A DNA stretch of 64,000 nt, from positions 124,001 through 188,000 of the forward strand of contig JAEWOI010000026.1 of assembly GCA_023460935.1 (NCBI GenBank), written 5' to 3'. The notes below the pieces were generated by a model that saw only the letters and a program-made list of their open reading frames with translations, ran no database searches and had not been told where the DNA came from. A program made the translations under genes and the position numbers. Shown piece after piece: positions 8,161-15,641 of this stretch. The DNA is from Actinomycetes bacterium. Lineage in GTDB: Bacteria > Actinomycetota > Actinomycetes > Propionibacteriales > Propionibacteriaceae. Each line of letters starts with the position of its first letter. Position 1 is the stretch's first letter.

Positions 8161-9162
8161 ATGTCCACCACGACCACTCCCGACACGCGGACCTCGAAGT
8201 TCGACACGGGCGCCTTCGTCCGGAAGTACGCGATCGTCGGCATCCTGCTGCTGTTCGTGATCCTGCTGTCGTTCCTCACCCAGGGCACGTTCCTGCAGCC
8301 GCAGAACCTGGTGAACGTGATCCGGCAGGTGTCGGCGATCGGCATCATCGCCACCGGCATGACCTTCGTGATCATCATCAAGGGCATCGACCTCTCGGTG
8401 GGCTCGGTGCTGGCGGTCTCCGCCGTGGTCTCGTCCAGCCTGGCGCAGATGCCCGATGCCTCGAACAAGATGTACGAGGGCCTGCAGCTGCCGGTGATCG
8501 TCGCCGTCCTCGCCGGCGTGACGGTCGGTGCGCTGCTCGGCCTGATCAACGGCGCCCTGATCGCCGGGTTCAACATCGCCCCGTTCATCGCCACCCTCGG
8601 CATGATGACCGCCGCCCGCGGCATGGCGCTGATCTACTCCGGTGGCCGCCCGATCTCCAAGCTCGACCCGTCCTTCAACTGGATCGGCCAGGGCGACTTC
8701 CTGTTCATCCCGGTGCCGATCTGGCTGCTGGCGATCGTGGCGATCGGTGCCCACGTCATCCTGAACTTCACCCGCTTCGGTCGGCACACCTACGCCCTGG
8801 GCGGCAACGAGCAGGCAGCCTACGTCTCCGGCATCAACCTGAAGAAGATCAAGATCGGCATCTTCACCCTCGCCGGCCTGCTGGCCGGCCTGGCCGGCAT
8901 GGTGCTGGCTGCCCGGATCGGCTCCGGCAACCCCCAGCTGGGCACCGGCATCGAGCTGGACGCGATCACCGCTGCCGTCATCGGCGGCACCAGCTTCAAC
9001 GGCGGCATCGGCACCATCTGGGGCACGATCGTCGGCGCCCTGATCATCGGCGTGATCAACAACGGCATGGACCTGCTGAACATCTCCCCGTTCATGCAGC
9101 AGGTCGTCAAGGGCGCGATCATCGTGGTCGCGATCATCATCGACGAGCGCAAGAACCGCTGA
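8161..9162 (+). CDS. sugar ABC transporter permease (RbsC type)
   Basis: 333 residues and strongly hydrophobic, with around nine or ten predicted membrane segments. It has the CUT2 permease landmarks GIDLSVGSVLAVSAVV, FIATLGMMTAARGMALIYSGG, ALGGNEQAAYVSGI and AAVIGGTSFNGGIGT. It forms the membrane channel for the binding protein and ATPase encoded just upstream. AGAGGAAG lies about 8 nt before the ATG. A strong hairpin at 9171-9209 closes the three-gene transporter unit. The substrate is inferred from context to be inositol or a close relative. Confidence 0.9.
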   Translation: MSTTTTPDTRTSKFDTGAFVRKYAIVGILLLFVILLSFLTQGTFLQPQNLVNVIRQVSAIGIIATGMTFVIIIKGIDLSVGSVLAVSAVVSSSLAQMPDASNKMYEGLQLPVIVAVLAGVTVGALLGLINGALIAGFNIAPFIATLGMMTAARGMALIYSGGRPISKLDPSFNWIGQGDFLFIPVPIWLLAIVAIGAHVILNFTRFGRHTYALGGNEQAAYVSGINLKKIKIGIFTLAGLLAGLAGMVLAARIGSGNPQLGTGIELDAITAAVIGGTSFNGGIGTIWGTIVGALIIGVINNGMDLLNISPFMQQVVKGAIIVVAIIIDERKNR

Positions 9163-9170
9163 ACCCACCT

Positions 9171-9209
9171 CCGACGGCGCCCCTTGCCTGATCGGCGGGG
9201 CGCCGTCGG
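9171..9209 (+). terminator. terminator hairpin after the transporter operon
   Basis: CCGACGGCGCCCC at 9171-9183 pairs perfectly with GGGGCGCCGTCGG at 9197-9209 around a 13-nt loop, 8 bp after the permease stop. There is no T-run, as is common for GC-rich actinobacterial hairpins, so read-through into the next gene is possible. Confidence 0.6.
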
Positions 9210-9231
9210 CGCATCCGGAAGGACCACCCAA

Positions 9232-10413
9232 ATGAAGGAAATCGGCGTCGGCGTGATCGCGCTGGGCTGGATGGGCAGGCTGCACAGCCGCGGCTTCGCC
9301 CAGGTCGGCGAGCGGTACCCCGAGCTGGGGGTGAGGGCCCGGCTGGTCGCAGCCGCCGACCCCGTCCCGGCCAACCAGGCTGCGGCCCTGGCGCTCGGCT
9401 TCGAGCGGGCGGTGGGCGACTACCGCGAAGTGTTGGCCAGCCCGGACGTCGAAGTGGTGTCGATCTGCGCGCCCAACTTCCTGCACCACGAGATCGCCCT
9501 GGCAGCGATCGCCGCAGGCAAGCCGTTCTGGATCGAGAAGCCGATGGGGGTGAACGCAGCCCAGAGCCGGGAGATCGCGGAGGGCGCAGCGGCGGCCGGG
9601 CTGGTCACGGCCACCGGCTTCAACTACCGCCACCAGCCGGCCGTGGCGCACGCCCGCGACCTGGTGCTCTCCGGCCGGCTCGGGCGCATCACCAACGCCC
9701 GGGTCTGGCTGATCGCCGACTACGCCTCGTCCCCGGACGGGCCCTTCACGTGGCGCTACACCCGCGCGCAGGCCGGCGCCGGCGTGGTGGGTGACCTGCT
9801 GAGCCACGGCATCGACCTCGCCCAGTACGTGCTCGGCACCCGGGTCACCGAGGTCACCGCGATGACCGGCACCTTCATTCCCACCCGCCCGATCCCGCTC
9901 GGGGTCGGCGTCGGCCACGCCGCGGTAGCGGTCAGCGACGAGCGTCGCGAGGTCGAGAACGAGGACTACGTCGCCGCCCTGGCCCGCACGGAGGCCGGAG
10001 CCGTGGTCACCCTCGAGTCGTCCCGCGTCGCGATGGGCCCCCGGGCCGAGTACGTCGTCGAGGTGTACGGCACGGGCGGCTCGGTGCGCTGGAGCTTCGA
10101 GCACCCCCAGCACCTGCAGGTGCTGATCGCAGGGGACGGCAGCCACCGCGGCTACACCTCGGTGATGACCGACGCATCGCACGGCGACTTCGCCCGCTTC
10201 CAGCCCGGACCCGGCCAGACCATGAGCTTCGACGACTCCAAGGTGATCGAGGCCAAGCTCTTCCTGGAGTCCGTGCTCACCGGCAGGCAGGTGGCTCCGT
10301 CCGCCGGTGACGCCTGGGCCGCGGCCGAGGCGGACGAGGCCATCGTGGCCTCTGCTGCTGACGGCAGCTGGCACGCCGTCCCCGCTGTCGCCGGCACCAC
10401 CTTCGGTGCCTGA
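9232..10413 (+). CDS. Gfo/Idh/MocA family dehydrogenase
   Basis: 393 residues. The N-terminal Rossmann region starts IGVGVIALGWMGRLHSRG, the cofactor-side lysine motif is WIEKPMG, and GDLLSHGIDLAQYVLG carries the family's catalytic-region histidine. It is longer than IolG (334) and belongs to a different branch. The ATG at 9232 is preceded by GGAAGGA. It lies between the inositol importer and iolH, so it probably oxidises an inositol isomer or related cyclitol, for example scyllo- or chiro-inositol; the substrate is inference. A hairpin at 9171-9209 separates it from the permease. Confidence 0.8.
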   Translation: MKEIGVGVIALGWMGRLHSRGFAQVGERYPELGVRARLVAAADPVPANQAAALALGFERAVGDYREVLASPDVEVVSICAPNFLHHEIALAAIAAGKPFWIEKPMGVNAAQSREIAEGAAAAGLVTATGFNYRHQPAVAHARDLVLSGRLGRITNARVWLIADYASSPDGPFTWRYTRAQAGAGVVGDLLSHGIDLAQYVLGTRVTEVTAMTGTFIPTRPIPLGVGVGHAAVAVSDERREVENEDYVAALARTEAGAVVTLESSRVAMGPRAEYVVEVYGTGGSVRWSFEHPQHLQVLIAGDGSHRGYTSVMTDASHGDFARFQPGPGQTMSFDDSKVIEAKLFLESVLTGRQVAPSAGDAWAAAEADEAIVASAADGSWHAVPAVAGTTFGA

Positions 10414-10438
10414 CCGGACCAGTTCGAAGGAGAACGAG

Positions 10439-11308
10439 ATGGTGAAGATCCTGCTCGACACGCACATGTACCACGCGACGATGTCGGTGGCGCAGGAGTG
10501 CTACAAGGCGGCCGACCTGGGTTATGAGTACATCGAGCTGTCGCCGCGAGCCGACTTCCACGAGTGGCACCACTACCCGAAGGTCAACGACGCCGACATC
10601 GCGGCCGTGAAGAAGGCGATGGCGGAGTCGGGGGTGCGGATCGAGACGTTCAACCCGGTGTTCAACTGGTCTTCCCCGGATGAATGGACGCGGAAGATGC
10701 ACGTGCGGAACTTCCGCCGGCTGCTCCAGATCGCCAACGACCTGGAGGTGCCGATGATCGCCACCGAGTTGTCGGGCGACCCGAACCGGCCGACCGAGTG
10801 CGAGTGGGCGTTCTACTGCTCGATCGAGGAACTGGCTCCCGACTTCGAGAAGTACGGCATCTCCTGCACGGTGGAGGCGCACCCGTACGACTTCATCGAG
10901 ACGAACTCACGCTGCGTGGACATCGTCCGGGGCGTCAACAAGGACTGGTTCAACTACGAGTTCTGCTGCGCGCACGCCTTCCACCTGTCCGAAGGGGCCG
11001 GCAACGTCCGCGAGATGCTGGCCTACGCAGGGGAGAAGCTGGCGCACGTGCACGTCGCTGACGTGTACAACCACAGGGCCAACATCGGAAACCGCTACAT
11101 CATGAATCCGCCCGGGGTCGACGCCCGGATCCATGCCCACAACGAGATCGGCAACGGCGAGGTGCCCTGGGACGAGGTCTTCGGCTACCTGCGCGAGACG
11201 AACTACGACGGCCGGGTTGCCGTGAGCGTGTTCGGCTGGGAAGAGGAGGCCGACGCCATCCACGTCCGGATGCGCGAGCGCATCGAGGCCGAACTCGGCG
11301 CGAGCTGA
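10439..11308 (+). CDS. iolH: IolH-like sugar phosphate isomerase/epimerase
   Basis: 289 residues, TIM-barrel of the AP endonuclease 2 family. It begins with ILLDTHMYHATMSV and has PRADFHEW, VEAHPYDFIETN, CAHAFHLSEG, HVHVADVYNHR and EIGNGEVPWDEVF, wording that I recognise from IolH proteins of actinobacterial inositol clusters. Glu and His residues for a divalent metal are present. AAGGAG lies 7 nt before ATG 10439. The exact biochemical role of IolH is not settled; proposed roles are isomerase or epimerase steps in inositol use. It is 25 bp after the dehydrogenase gene at 9232 and likely co-transcribed. Confidence 0.75.
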   Translation: MVKILLDTHMYHATMSVAQECYKAADLGYEYIELSPRADFHEWHHYPKVNDADIAAVKKAMAESGVRIETFNPVFNWSSPDEWTRKMHVRNFRRLLQIANDLEVPMIATELSGDPNRPTECEWAFYCSIEELAPDFEKYGISCTVEAHPYDFIETNSRCVDIVRGVNKDWFNYEFCCAHAFHLSEGAGNVREMLAYAGEKLAHVHVADVYNHRANIGNRYIMNPPGVDARIHAHNEIGNGEVPWDEVFGYLRETNYDGRVAVSVFGWEEEADAIHVRMRERIEAELGAS

Positions 11309-11315
11309 ACCGAAT

Positions 11316-11403
11316 GGGGACGGTTCCGGTTCCGGTTCACCTGGCGCGAAGAGAACCGTCCCCGGTCAGCCGGGGACGGTTCCTGGTACGCCGGGGACGG
11401 TTC
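11316..11403 (+). repeat. cluster of four GGGGACGGTTC 11-mers, with hairpin
   Basis: The 11-mer occurs directly at 11316-11326, 11372-11382 and 11393-11403, and inverted at 11353-11363. The inverted and second direct copies form a 13-bp perfect stem (GAACCGTCCCCGG, 11353-11365, with 11370-11382) and a 4-nt loop. The array fills most of the 118-bp gap between iolH and the next dehydrogenase gene. Confidence 0.8.
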
Positions 11404-11426
11404 CTTTCGCACCACCTGGAGGCAGC

Positions 11427-12452
11427 ATGAGGTTCGGACTGGTCGGCTACGGCGGTGGCGGACGGTGGTTCCACGCGCCCTACCTCGACGCGGCTGACGG
11501 GGTGGAACTGGTCGGCGTGGTCACCCGCTCGCCGCAGCGGATCGCCGAACTCCACGCCGAGCGGCCGGGGATGCCGGTCTACGCCGGGCTCGAGGAGTTG
11601 CTCGCGGCAGGGGTGGACGCAGTCGCGATCACCACGCCGCCGCAGACCCGCCGTGAGTTGGTGCTCCAGGCCATCGCGGCCGGCGTGCACGTGGTGGCGG
11701 ACAAGCCGTTCGCGCCCAGCGCCGCGGCCGCCGCAGAACTCGGCGCGGCCGCGGAAGCCGCCGGTGTGCGGCTGTCGGTCTACCACCAGCGCCGCCGGGA
11801 CGCCGACCTGCAGACCCTCAAGGGCGTCCTCGACTCGGGCGAACTCGGCCGGATCTCCCGGTTCAACTCAAGCTTCGACCTCGACGAGCCGGGCACCCTC
11901 GAGGCCGGGCCGCACGGCGGCCTGCTGCGGGACCTCGGCAGCCACCTCGCCGACCAGGCCCTCTGGCTGTTCGGGCCGGTGCACCGGGTGAGCGCCCATC
12001 TGGAGTGGGTGGACCTGCCCGAGGGCCGCACCGACGCCGGCTTCGCGCTGCGGCTGGACCACGCGTCCGGCACGGCGAGCTTCCTCGCGGCGTCGAAGCT
12101 GAACCGGGTCGTCCGCCGCGTCCTGGAACTGTACGGCGAGGGAGGTGCGTACCTCGCCACCGGCAGCGACGTGCAGACCGCTGCGATCAAGGCCGGCCTG
12201 CGGCCCGGGCTCGACCCGGCGGGCTGGGGTTTCGAGCCCGAGGCGCACTGGGGCCGGCTGTACACCGCCGCCGGGGTGCGCACGGTGCCCTCAGCGCAGG
12301 GCAACCACGCCGACTACTACACCGGGTTCGCCCGGGCCGTGGCCGAGGGTACCGAGGTTCCCGTGCCGGTGGCCGACGCCGTCGCGGTGCTGGAAGTGCT
12401 GGACGCCGCCCGCACCAGCGCGCTGGAGCAACGCACGGTCGAGCTCGCCTGA
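11427..12452 (+). CDS. Gfo/Idh/MocA family oxidoreductase
   Basis: 341 residues. The Rossmann motif GLVGYGGGGRWFHAPYL is followed by VVADKPFAPS (the family EKP motif with Asp for Glu) and GGLLRDLGSHLADQALWLFG, carrying the catalytic-region Asp/His. The C-terminal alpha/beta domain is complete. CTGGAGG lies before ATG 11427. It is the last gene of the inositol region and is separated from iolH by a repeat-rich 118-bp gap, so it may have its own promoter. The natural substrate is unknown. It converges with the nuclease gene, leaving only 7 bp between stop codons. Confidence 0.78.
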   Translation: MRFGLVGYGGGGRWFHAPYLDAADGVELVGVVTRSPQRIAELHAERPGMPVYAGLEELLAAGVDAVAITTPPQTRRELVLQAIAAGVHVVADKPFAPSAAAAAELGAAAEAAGVRLSVYHQRRRDADLQTLKGVLDSGELGRISRFNSSFDLDEPGTLEAGPHGGLLRDLGSHLADQALWLFGPVHRVSAHLEWVDLPEGRTDAGFALRLDHASGTASFLAASKLNRVVRRVLELYGEGGAYLATGSDVQTAAIKAGLRPGLDPAGWGFEPEAHWGRLYTAAGVRTVPSAQGNHADYYTGFARAVAEGTEVPVPVADAVAVLEVLDAARTSALEQRTVELA

Positions 12453-12459
12453 GTCAGGC

Positions 12460-14127
12460 TCAGCCGCGGTGCTGCTCGCGCAGCCAGCGGCGAAGCTGCC
12501 AGGTGGCCCTGACGTCGTCCTCGTTGTACTCCAGCAGCCGGGTGCGGGCCTGCTCCCGCGCCGCGGCGGACGGCGCGCCGACGGCTTCCTCGAACCAGCG
12601 CATGCTGTTCAGGCCGCCCGGGTCGTCGTCGCGCCAGTGGAAGCCGGCGCCGGCGGTGGCCACCACCTTCAGGCCGAGGCCGTTGGTGCCGAAGAAGTGC
12701 TGCCGGACGGTGCCGAAGAGGTCGTGGAAGCGCTCCCTCGCGAACGCCAGCGCCCACTCCATCAGCTCGTCGCCGGGCGTGGCGAGGCGGGCCAGTCGCA
12801 CCACCTCGTAGTCGGAGTAGTGGAAGACCAGCGCCTCGGTGCCGGTCACCTGTGCGCGCAGCCAGGCCATCGCGCTGCGTGCGAGCTCACGCTCGCCGGC
12901 ATCGTCGAGCTCGCCGAAGCTGCTGAACTGCCGGTAGCTGCCCCCACCGTTGCCGTCCGCCACCCAGAAGCCCCACAGGTACACCCGGTCGTCACGGGAC
13001 GTCTCCACGTCCACGTCGATCTCGAGCGGGGCGCTCGGCAGCGCGATCGGGCCGGTGGTGTTGCGCTCCAGCACCACGCCGTCGAGCAGCAGCTGGGAGC
13101 GGCGCTGGGCCAGCCGCAGCCGGTCCTCCGCCCCGGTGCGGTGGGTGACCCGGGGCAGGTAGGACGGCAGCAGCAACTCCAGGTCGCTCGCCGCCAGCTC
13201 GTGGACCGTGGCCACGCCGGCCTCGCGCAGCACCGAGATCTCGTGGGCGTCCAGCGGTGACTTGTTGATGCGCAGGCTCAGGTCGTCGTCGTCCAGCAGC
13301 GGACGGCACACCTCCCACCACGCGCAGTAGCCGCACTCGTGGCTGACGATGGGCCGCAGCAGCGGCGGGTCCTCCGGTGCTGCTGCGGCAGCCGTCCCGG
13401 CCAGCCGCACCCGCGCGGCGAACTCGTGGTCGTATCTCGCCAGGGCGCTCACCTGGGACGGCTGGGCCGCCGCGGCCAGCTGTTCCGGGTTCGCCGGCGC
13501 TGCGGCCTCGGTGAGGTCGAGCCAGCTCGCCCGCACGGCACCGTCGATGTCGTCGTTGCCGACGGCCAGCGCCCAGGGCCCGGCGGCCGCCTGGTGCCCG
13601 GTGGGCCCGAGCAACCGCCACAGGTGGGCCAGCTGCAGGGTGTTGGCCCAGCGCCAGTGCCAGCGGTACCGCCGGCCGGTTCCGGTGAGCCGGGTGGTCA
13701 GGTCGTCCAGGTCGGAGTAGTGGTAGGGCAGGTCGTCCTTGCGCGGGTCGGTCAGCCGCTGGTACTTCACCATTCCGGGGAAGTAGCCGCCGGCCGGGTC
13801 GCGGACGAGCAGGTCGGCACGGCCCGAGCGGTGGCCCTCCCAGTCGCGGGGCAGCAGGCCGCCGATGATCACCGGGGTGCCGGCGGCCATCGCGGCCAGG
13901 CAGGCCTGTTCCTGCACCTCGCCGGGCTCGCCGGACAGCGCGCGCAGGTCGGCCACACCGGCCCGCCCGGCCAGGATGCGCCGGTAGGCCTCAGCGGTGA
14001 ACTCGCTGCTGCCCGGCAACCGGCCCGTGTCGGCCGGCTCAGGTCGGACCATCCCCGGATGGAACGCATTGTGGGTCTTCAGCGCGCAGCTGCGTGCTGC
14101 GTAGGCGTCAAGGGTGAACATCGGCAT
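12460..14127 (-). CDS. TM0106-family RecB-like nuclease with Fe-S cysteines
   Basis: 555 residues. The N-terminal part resembles RecB/Cas4-type nucleases. Cys14 and the CGYCAWWEVC cluster (C-x2-C-x5-C) in the middle are arranged as in [4Fe-4S]-stabilised nucleases. The C-terminal part, with EIDVDVET, LVFHYSDYEVVRL and EYNEDDVRATWQLRRWL, looks like the RNase H-like (RNase_H_2) 3'-5' exonuclease fold with acidic metal ligands. I believe this is the TM0106 family, whose cellular function is not established; a role in DNA repair or processing is likely. It starts inside the last codons of menG (overlap 14108-14127), so the two are probably co-transcribed. Confidence 0.75.
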   Translation of the reverse strand: MPMFTLDAYAARSCALKTHNAFHPGMVRPEPADTGRLPGSSEFTAEAYRRILAGRAGVADLRALSGEPGEVQEQACLAAMAAGTPVIIGGLLPRDWEGHRSGRADLLVRDPAGGYFPGMVKYQRLTDPRKDDLPYHYSDLDDLTTRLTGTGRRYRWHWRWANTLQLAHLWRLLGPTGHQAAAGPWALAVGNDDIDGAVRASWLDLTEAAAPANPEQLAAAAQPSQVSALARYDHEFAARVRLAGTAAAAAPEDPPLLRPIVSHECGYCAWWEVCRPLLDDDDLSLRINKSPLDAHEISVLREAGVATVHELAASDLELLLPSYLPRVTHRTGAEDRLRLAQRRSQLLLDGVVLERNTTGPIALPSAPLEIDVDVETSRDDRVYLWGFWVADGNGGGSYRQFSSFGELDDAGERELARSAMAWLRAQVTGTEALVFHYSDYEVVRLARLATPGDELMEWALAFARERFHDLFGTVRQHFFGTNGLGLKVVATAGAGFHWRDDDPGGLNSMRWFEEAVGAPSAAAREQARTRLLEYNEDDVRATWQLRRWLREQHRG

Positions 14128-14854
14128 GGGCGCGGTGCAGGGCCACGACCCCTCCGCTCAGGTTCTTCCAGCCGACCCCGCGCCAGCCGGCGTCGAACAT
14201 CAGGTCGGCGAGGGCGCGCTGGTCGGGCCACGCGAGGATCGACTCGGCGAGGTAGTCATAGGCCGCGGGGTTGGAGGAGGTCATCCCTGCGATCCGCGGG
14301 AGTGCCCGCAGCAGGTAGTTGCGGTAGGTCTCGCGGAACGGCCGCCACGTTGGGGTGGAGAACTCGCAGATCACGATCCGCCCGCCGGGACGGGTCACCC
14401 GCCGCAGCTCGGCCAGCGCCGCCGGCACGTCCTCGACGTTGCGCAACCCGAAGCTGATCGTGACGGCGTCGAAGGCGTTGGCTGCGAACGGCAGCGACAG
14501 TGCGTCGGCGTTCACGAAGGCAAGGTCGGGCTGACGCTGCTTGCCGACCACCAGCATGCCCTCGCTCAGGTCGGCGGCCACCACGGTGGCGCCGGCGTCG
14601 GCGAAGGGACGGCTGGAGGTGCCGGTGCCCGCGGCGAGGTCGAGCACGACCTGGCCGGGCCGCGGAGCGACAGCTGCGACGGTCTCGGCGCGCCAGCGCC
14701 GGTCCTGGCCGAGGGAGAGCAGGTCGTTCACCAGGTCGTAGCGCGGCGCGACGCCGTCGAACATCGCAGCCACTTCCGCCCTCCTTCTCGCCAGGGTGGC
14801 CCGGGCCTCGGTAGCTGCTCGCACGATCCCTAGCCTGCCACGAAGCTCCGACAT
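14108..14854 (-). CDS. menG: demethylmenaquinone methyltransferase
   Basis: 248 residues with the chosen ATG. MenG/UbiE methylates demethylmenaquinone with S-adenosylmethionine, the last step of menaquinone synthesis. Motifs are VAAMFDGVAPRYDLVNDLLSLGQDRRWR, VLDLAAGTGTSS for SAM binding, DALSLPF, and FGLRNVEDVPAALAE. The start is uncertain. ATG 14854 gives 34 residues before MFDGVAPRYD, longer than usual, with a poor ribosome site. GTG 14824 is possible. GTG 14773 has an excellent AAGGAGGG 6-7 nt upstream but would leave only three residues before MFDG. It is divergent from the ABC ATPase gene; menF, nuo and the polyprenyl synthase gene complete a quinone theme. Confidence 0.9.
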   Translation of the reverse strand: MSELRGRLGIVRAATEARATLARRRAEVAAMFDGVAPRYDLVNDLLSLGQDRRWRAETVAAVAPRPGQVVLDLAAGTGTSSRPFADAGATVVAADLSEGMLVVGKQRQPDLAFVNADALSLPFAANAFDAVTISFGLRNVEDVPAALAELRRVTRPGGRIVICEFSTPTWRPFRETYRNYLLRALPRIAGMTSSNPAAYDYLAESILAWPDQRALADLMFDAGWRGVGWKNLSGGVVALHRAHADVHP

Positions 14855-14981
14855 CGGGTGCCCGTGCCCGCCGTTGTGGAGGGCCCGATGGTGCCCGCAG
14901 CAGGTCTCCTGACCGGAGCAGCACCTGGCGTGGTCAGCGGCGTGGCAGGAACGGGCTGCCGGATGGGGGAGAATCGTTGCC

Positions 14982-15641
14982 ATGGCTCGCAAGACCCCGG
15001 TGCTCAAGGTCACCGATCTGAAGAAGGCCTTCGGGCCGGTGGTGATCGTCGACGGCTTCAACCTCGAGGTTGCCGCAGGAGAGGCGGTGGCACTCACCGG
15101 GCGCAACGGCGCAGGCAAGTCCACCGTGCTGCGCTGCCTCGTCGGCGCGGACAAGCCCGACGAGGGCAGCGTGCAGGTGAACGGCATACCGGTCAACGAG
15201 ACCAACCCGCAGATCCGTCGCGATGTCGCCACGGTGATCGACGACCTCGACTTCTTCCCCGACCTGAGCGTGGTCGAGCACCTCGACCTGCTGGCGCGCG
15301 CGCACGGCGTGCCCGCAGCCGACGAAGCTGTGGACGAGGTGCTGCACGAGGTGCAGCTGGTGCCGCAGTCGGGGCAGCTGCCGGGCACGCTGTCCTCGGG
15401 GCAGCGTCGCCGGCTCGCCCTCGCCACAGCCTTCATCCGTCCCCGCAAGCTGCTGATCCTCGACGAGCCCGAGCAGCGGCTCGACACCGAGGGCGTCGCG
15501 TGGCTGGCCGAGCGGCTGGTGGCCGAACGTTCCCGAGGGCTGGCGATCGTGATGGCGAGCCACGAGCCCACGCTGGTGGAGAAGGTCGCAACGCGCGTGA
15601 TCCGGCTCGGGGAGCGCGCAGAGGTCCTCGCCGATGAGTAA
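14982..15641 (+). CDS. ABC transporter ATP-binding protein
   Basis: 219 residues, one ABC domain. Walker A is GRNGAGKST at 40-48, the signature is LSSGQRRRLALATA, and Walker B is LLILDEPEQRLD. The D-loop and switch His (ASHEP) are present. The signature begins LSSGQ rather than LSGGQ. GGGGGAG lies 9 nt before the ATG. The stop overlaps the start of the membrane protein at 15634 by 8 bp, so the two form an exporter of unknown cargo. It is divergent from menG across 127 bp. Nothing in the sequence shows the substrate. Confidence 0.87.
   Translation: MARKTPVLKVTDLKKAFGPVVIVDGFNLEVAAGEAVALTGRNGAGKSTVLRCLVGADKPDEGSVQVNGIPVNETNPQIRRDVATVIDDLDFFPDLSVVEHLDLLARAHGVPAADEAVDEVLHEVQLVPQSGQLPGTLSSGQRRRLALATAFIRPRKLLILDEPEQRLDTEGVAWLAERLVAERSRGLAIVMASHEPTLVEKVATRVIRLGERAEVLADE

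Noticed and set aside
5569..10467. Open minus-strand frame of 1632 codons opposite the inositol importer
   Set aside because: It is the antisense shadow of three clear genes; composition is His/Gly/Asp/Val-rich with no domain, as expected for GC-rich codon bias.
12460..14127. Cas4 or a phage-defence nuclease
   Set aside because: Fe-S cysteines resemble Cas4, but the C-terminal RNase H-like half and housekeeping neighbours (menG) fit the TM0106 family better.
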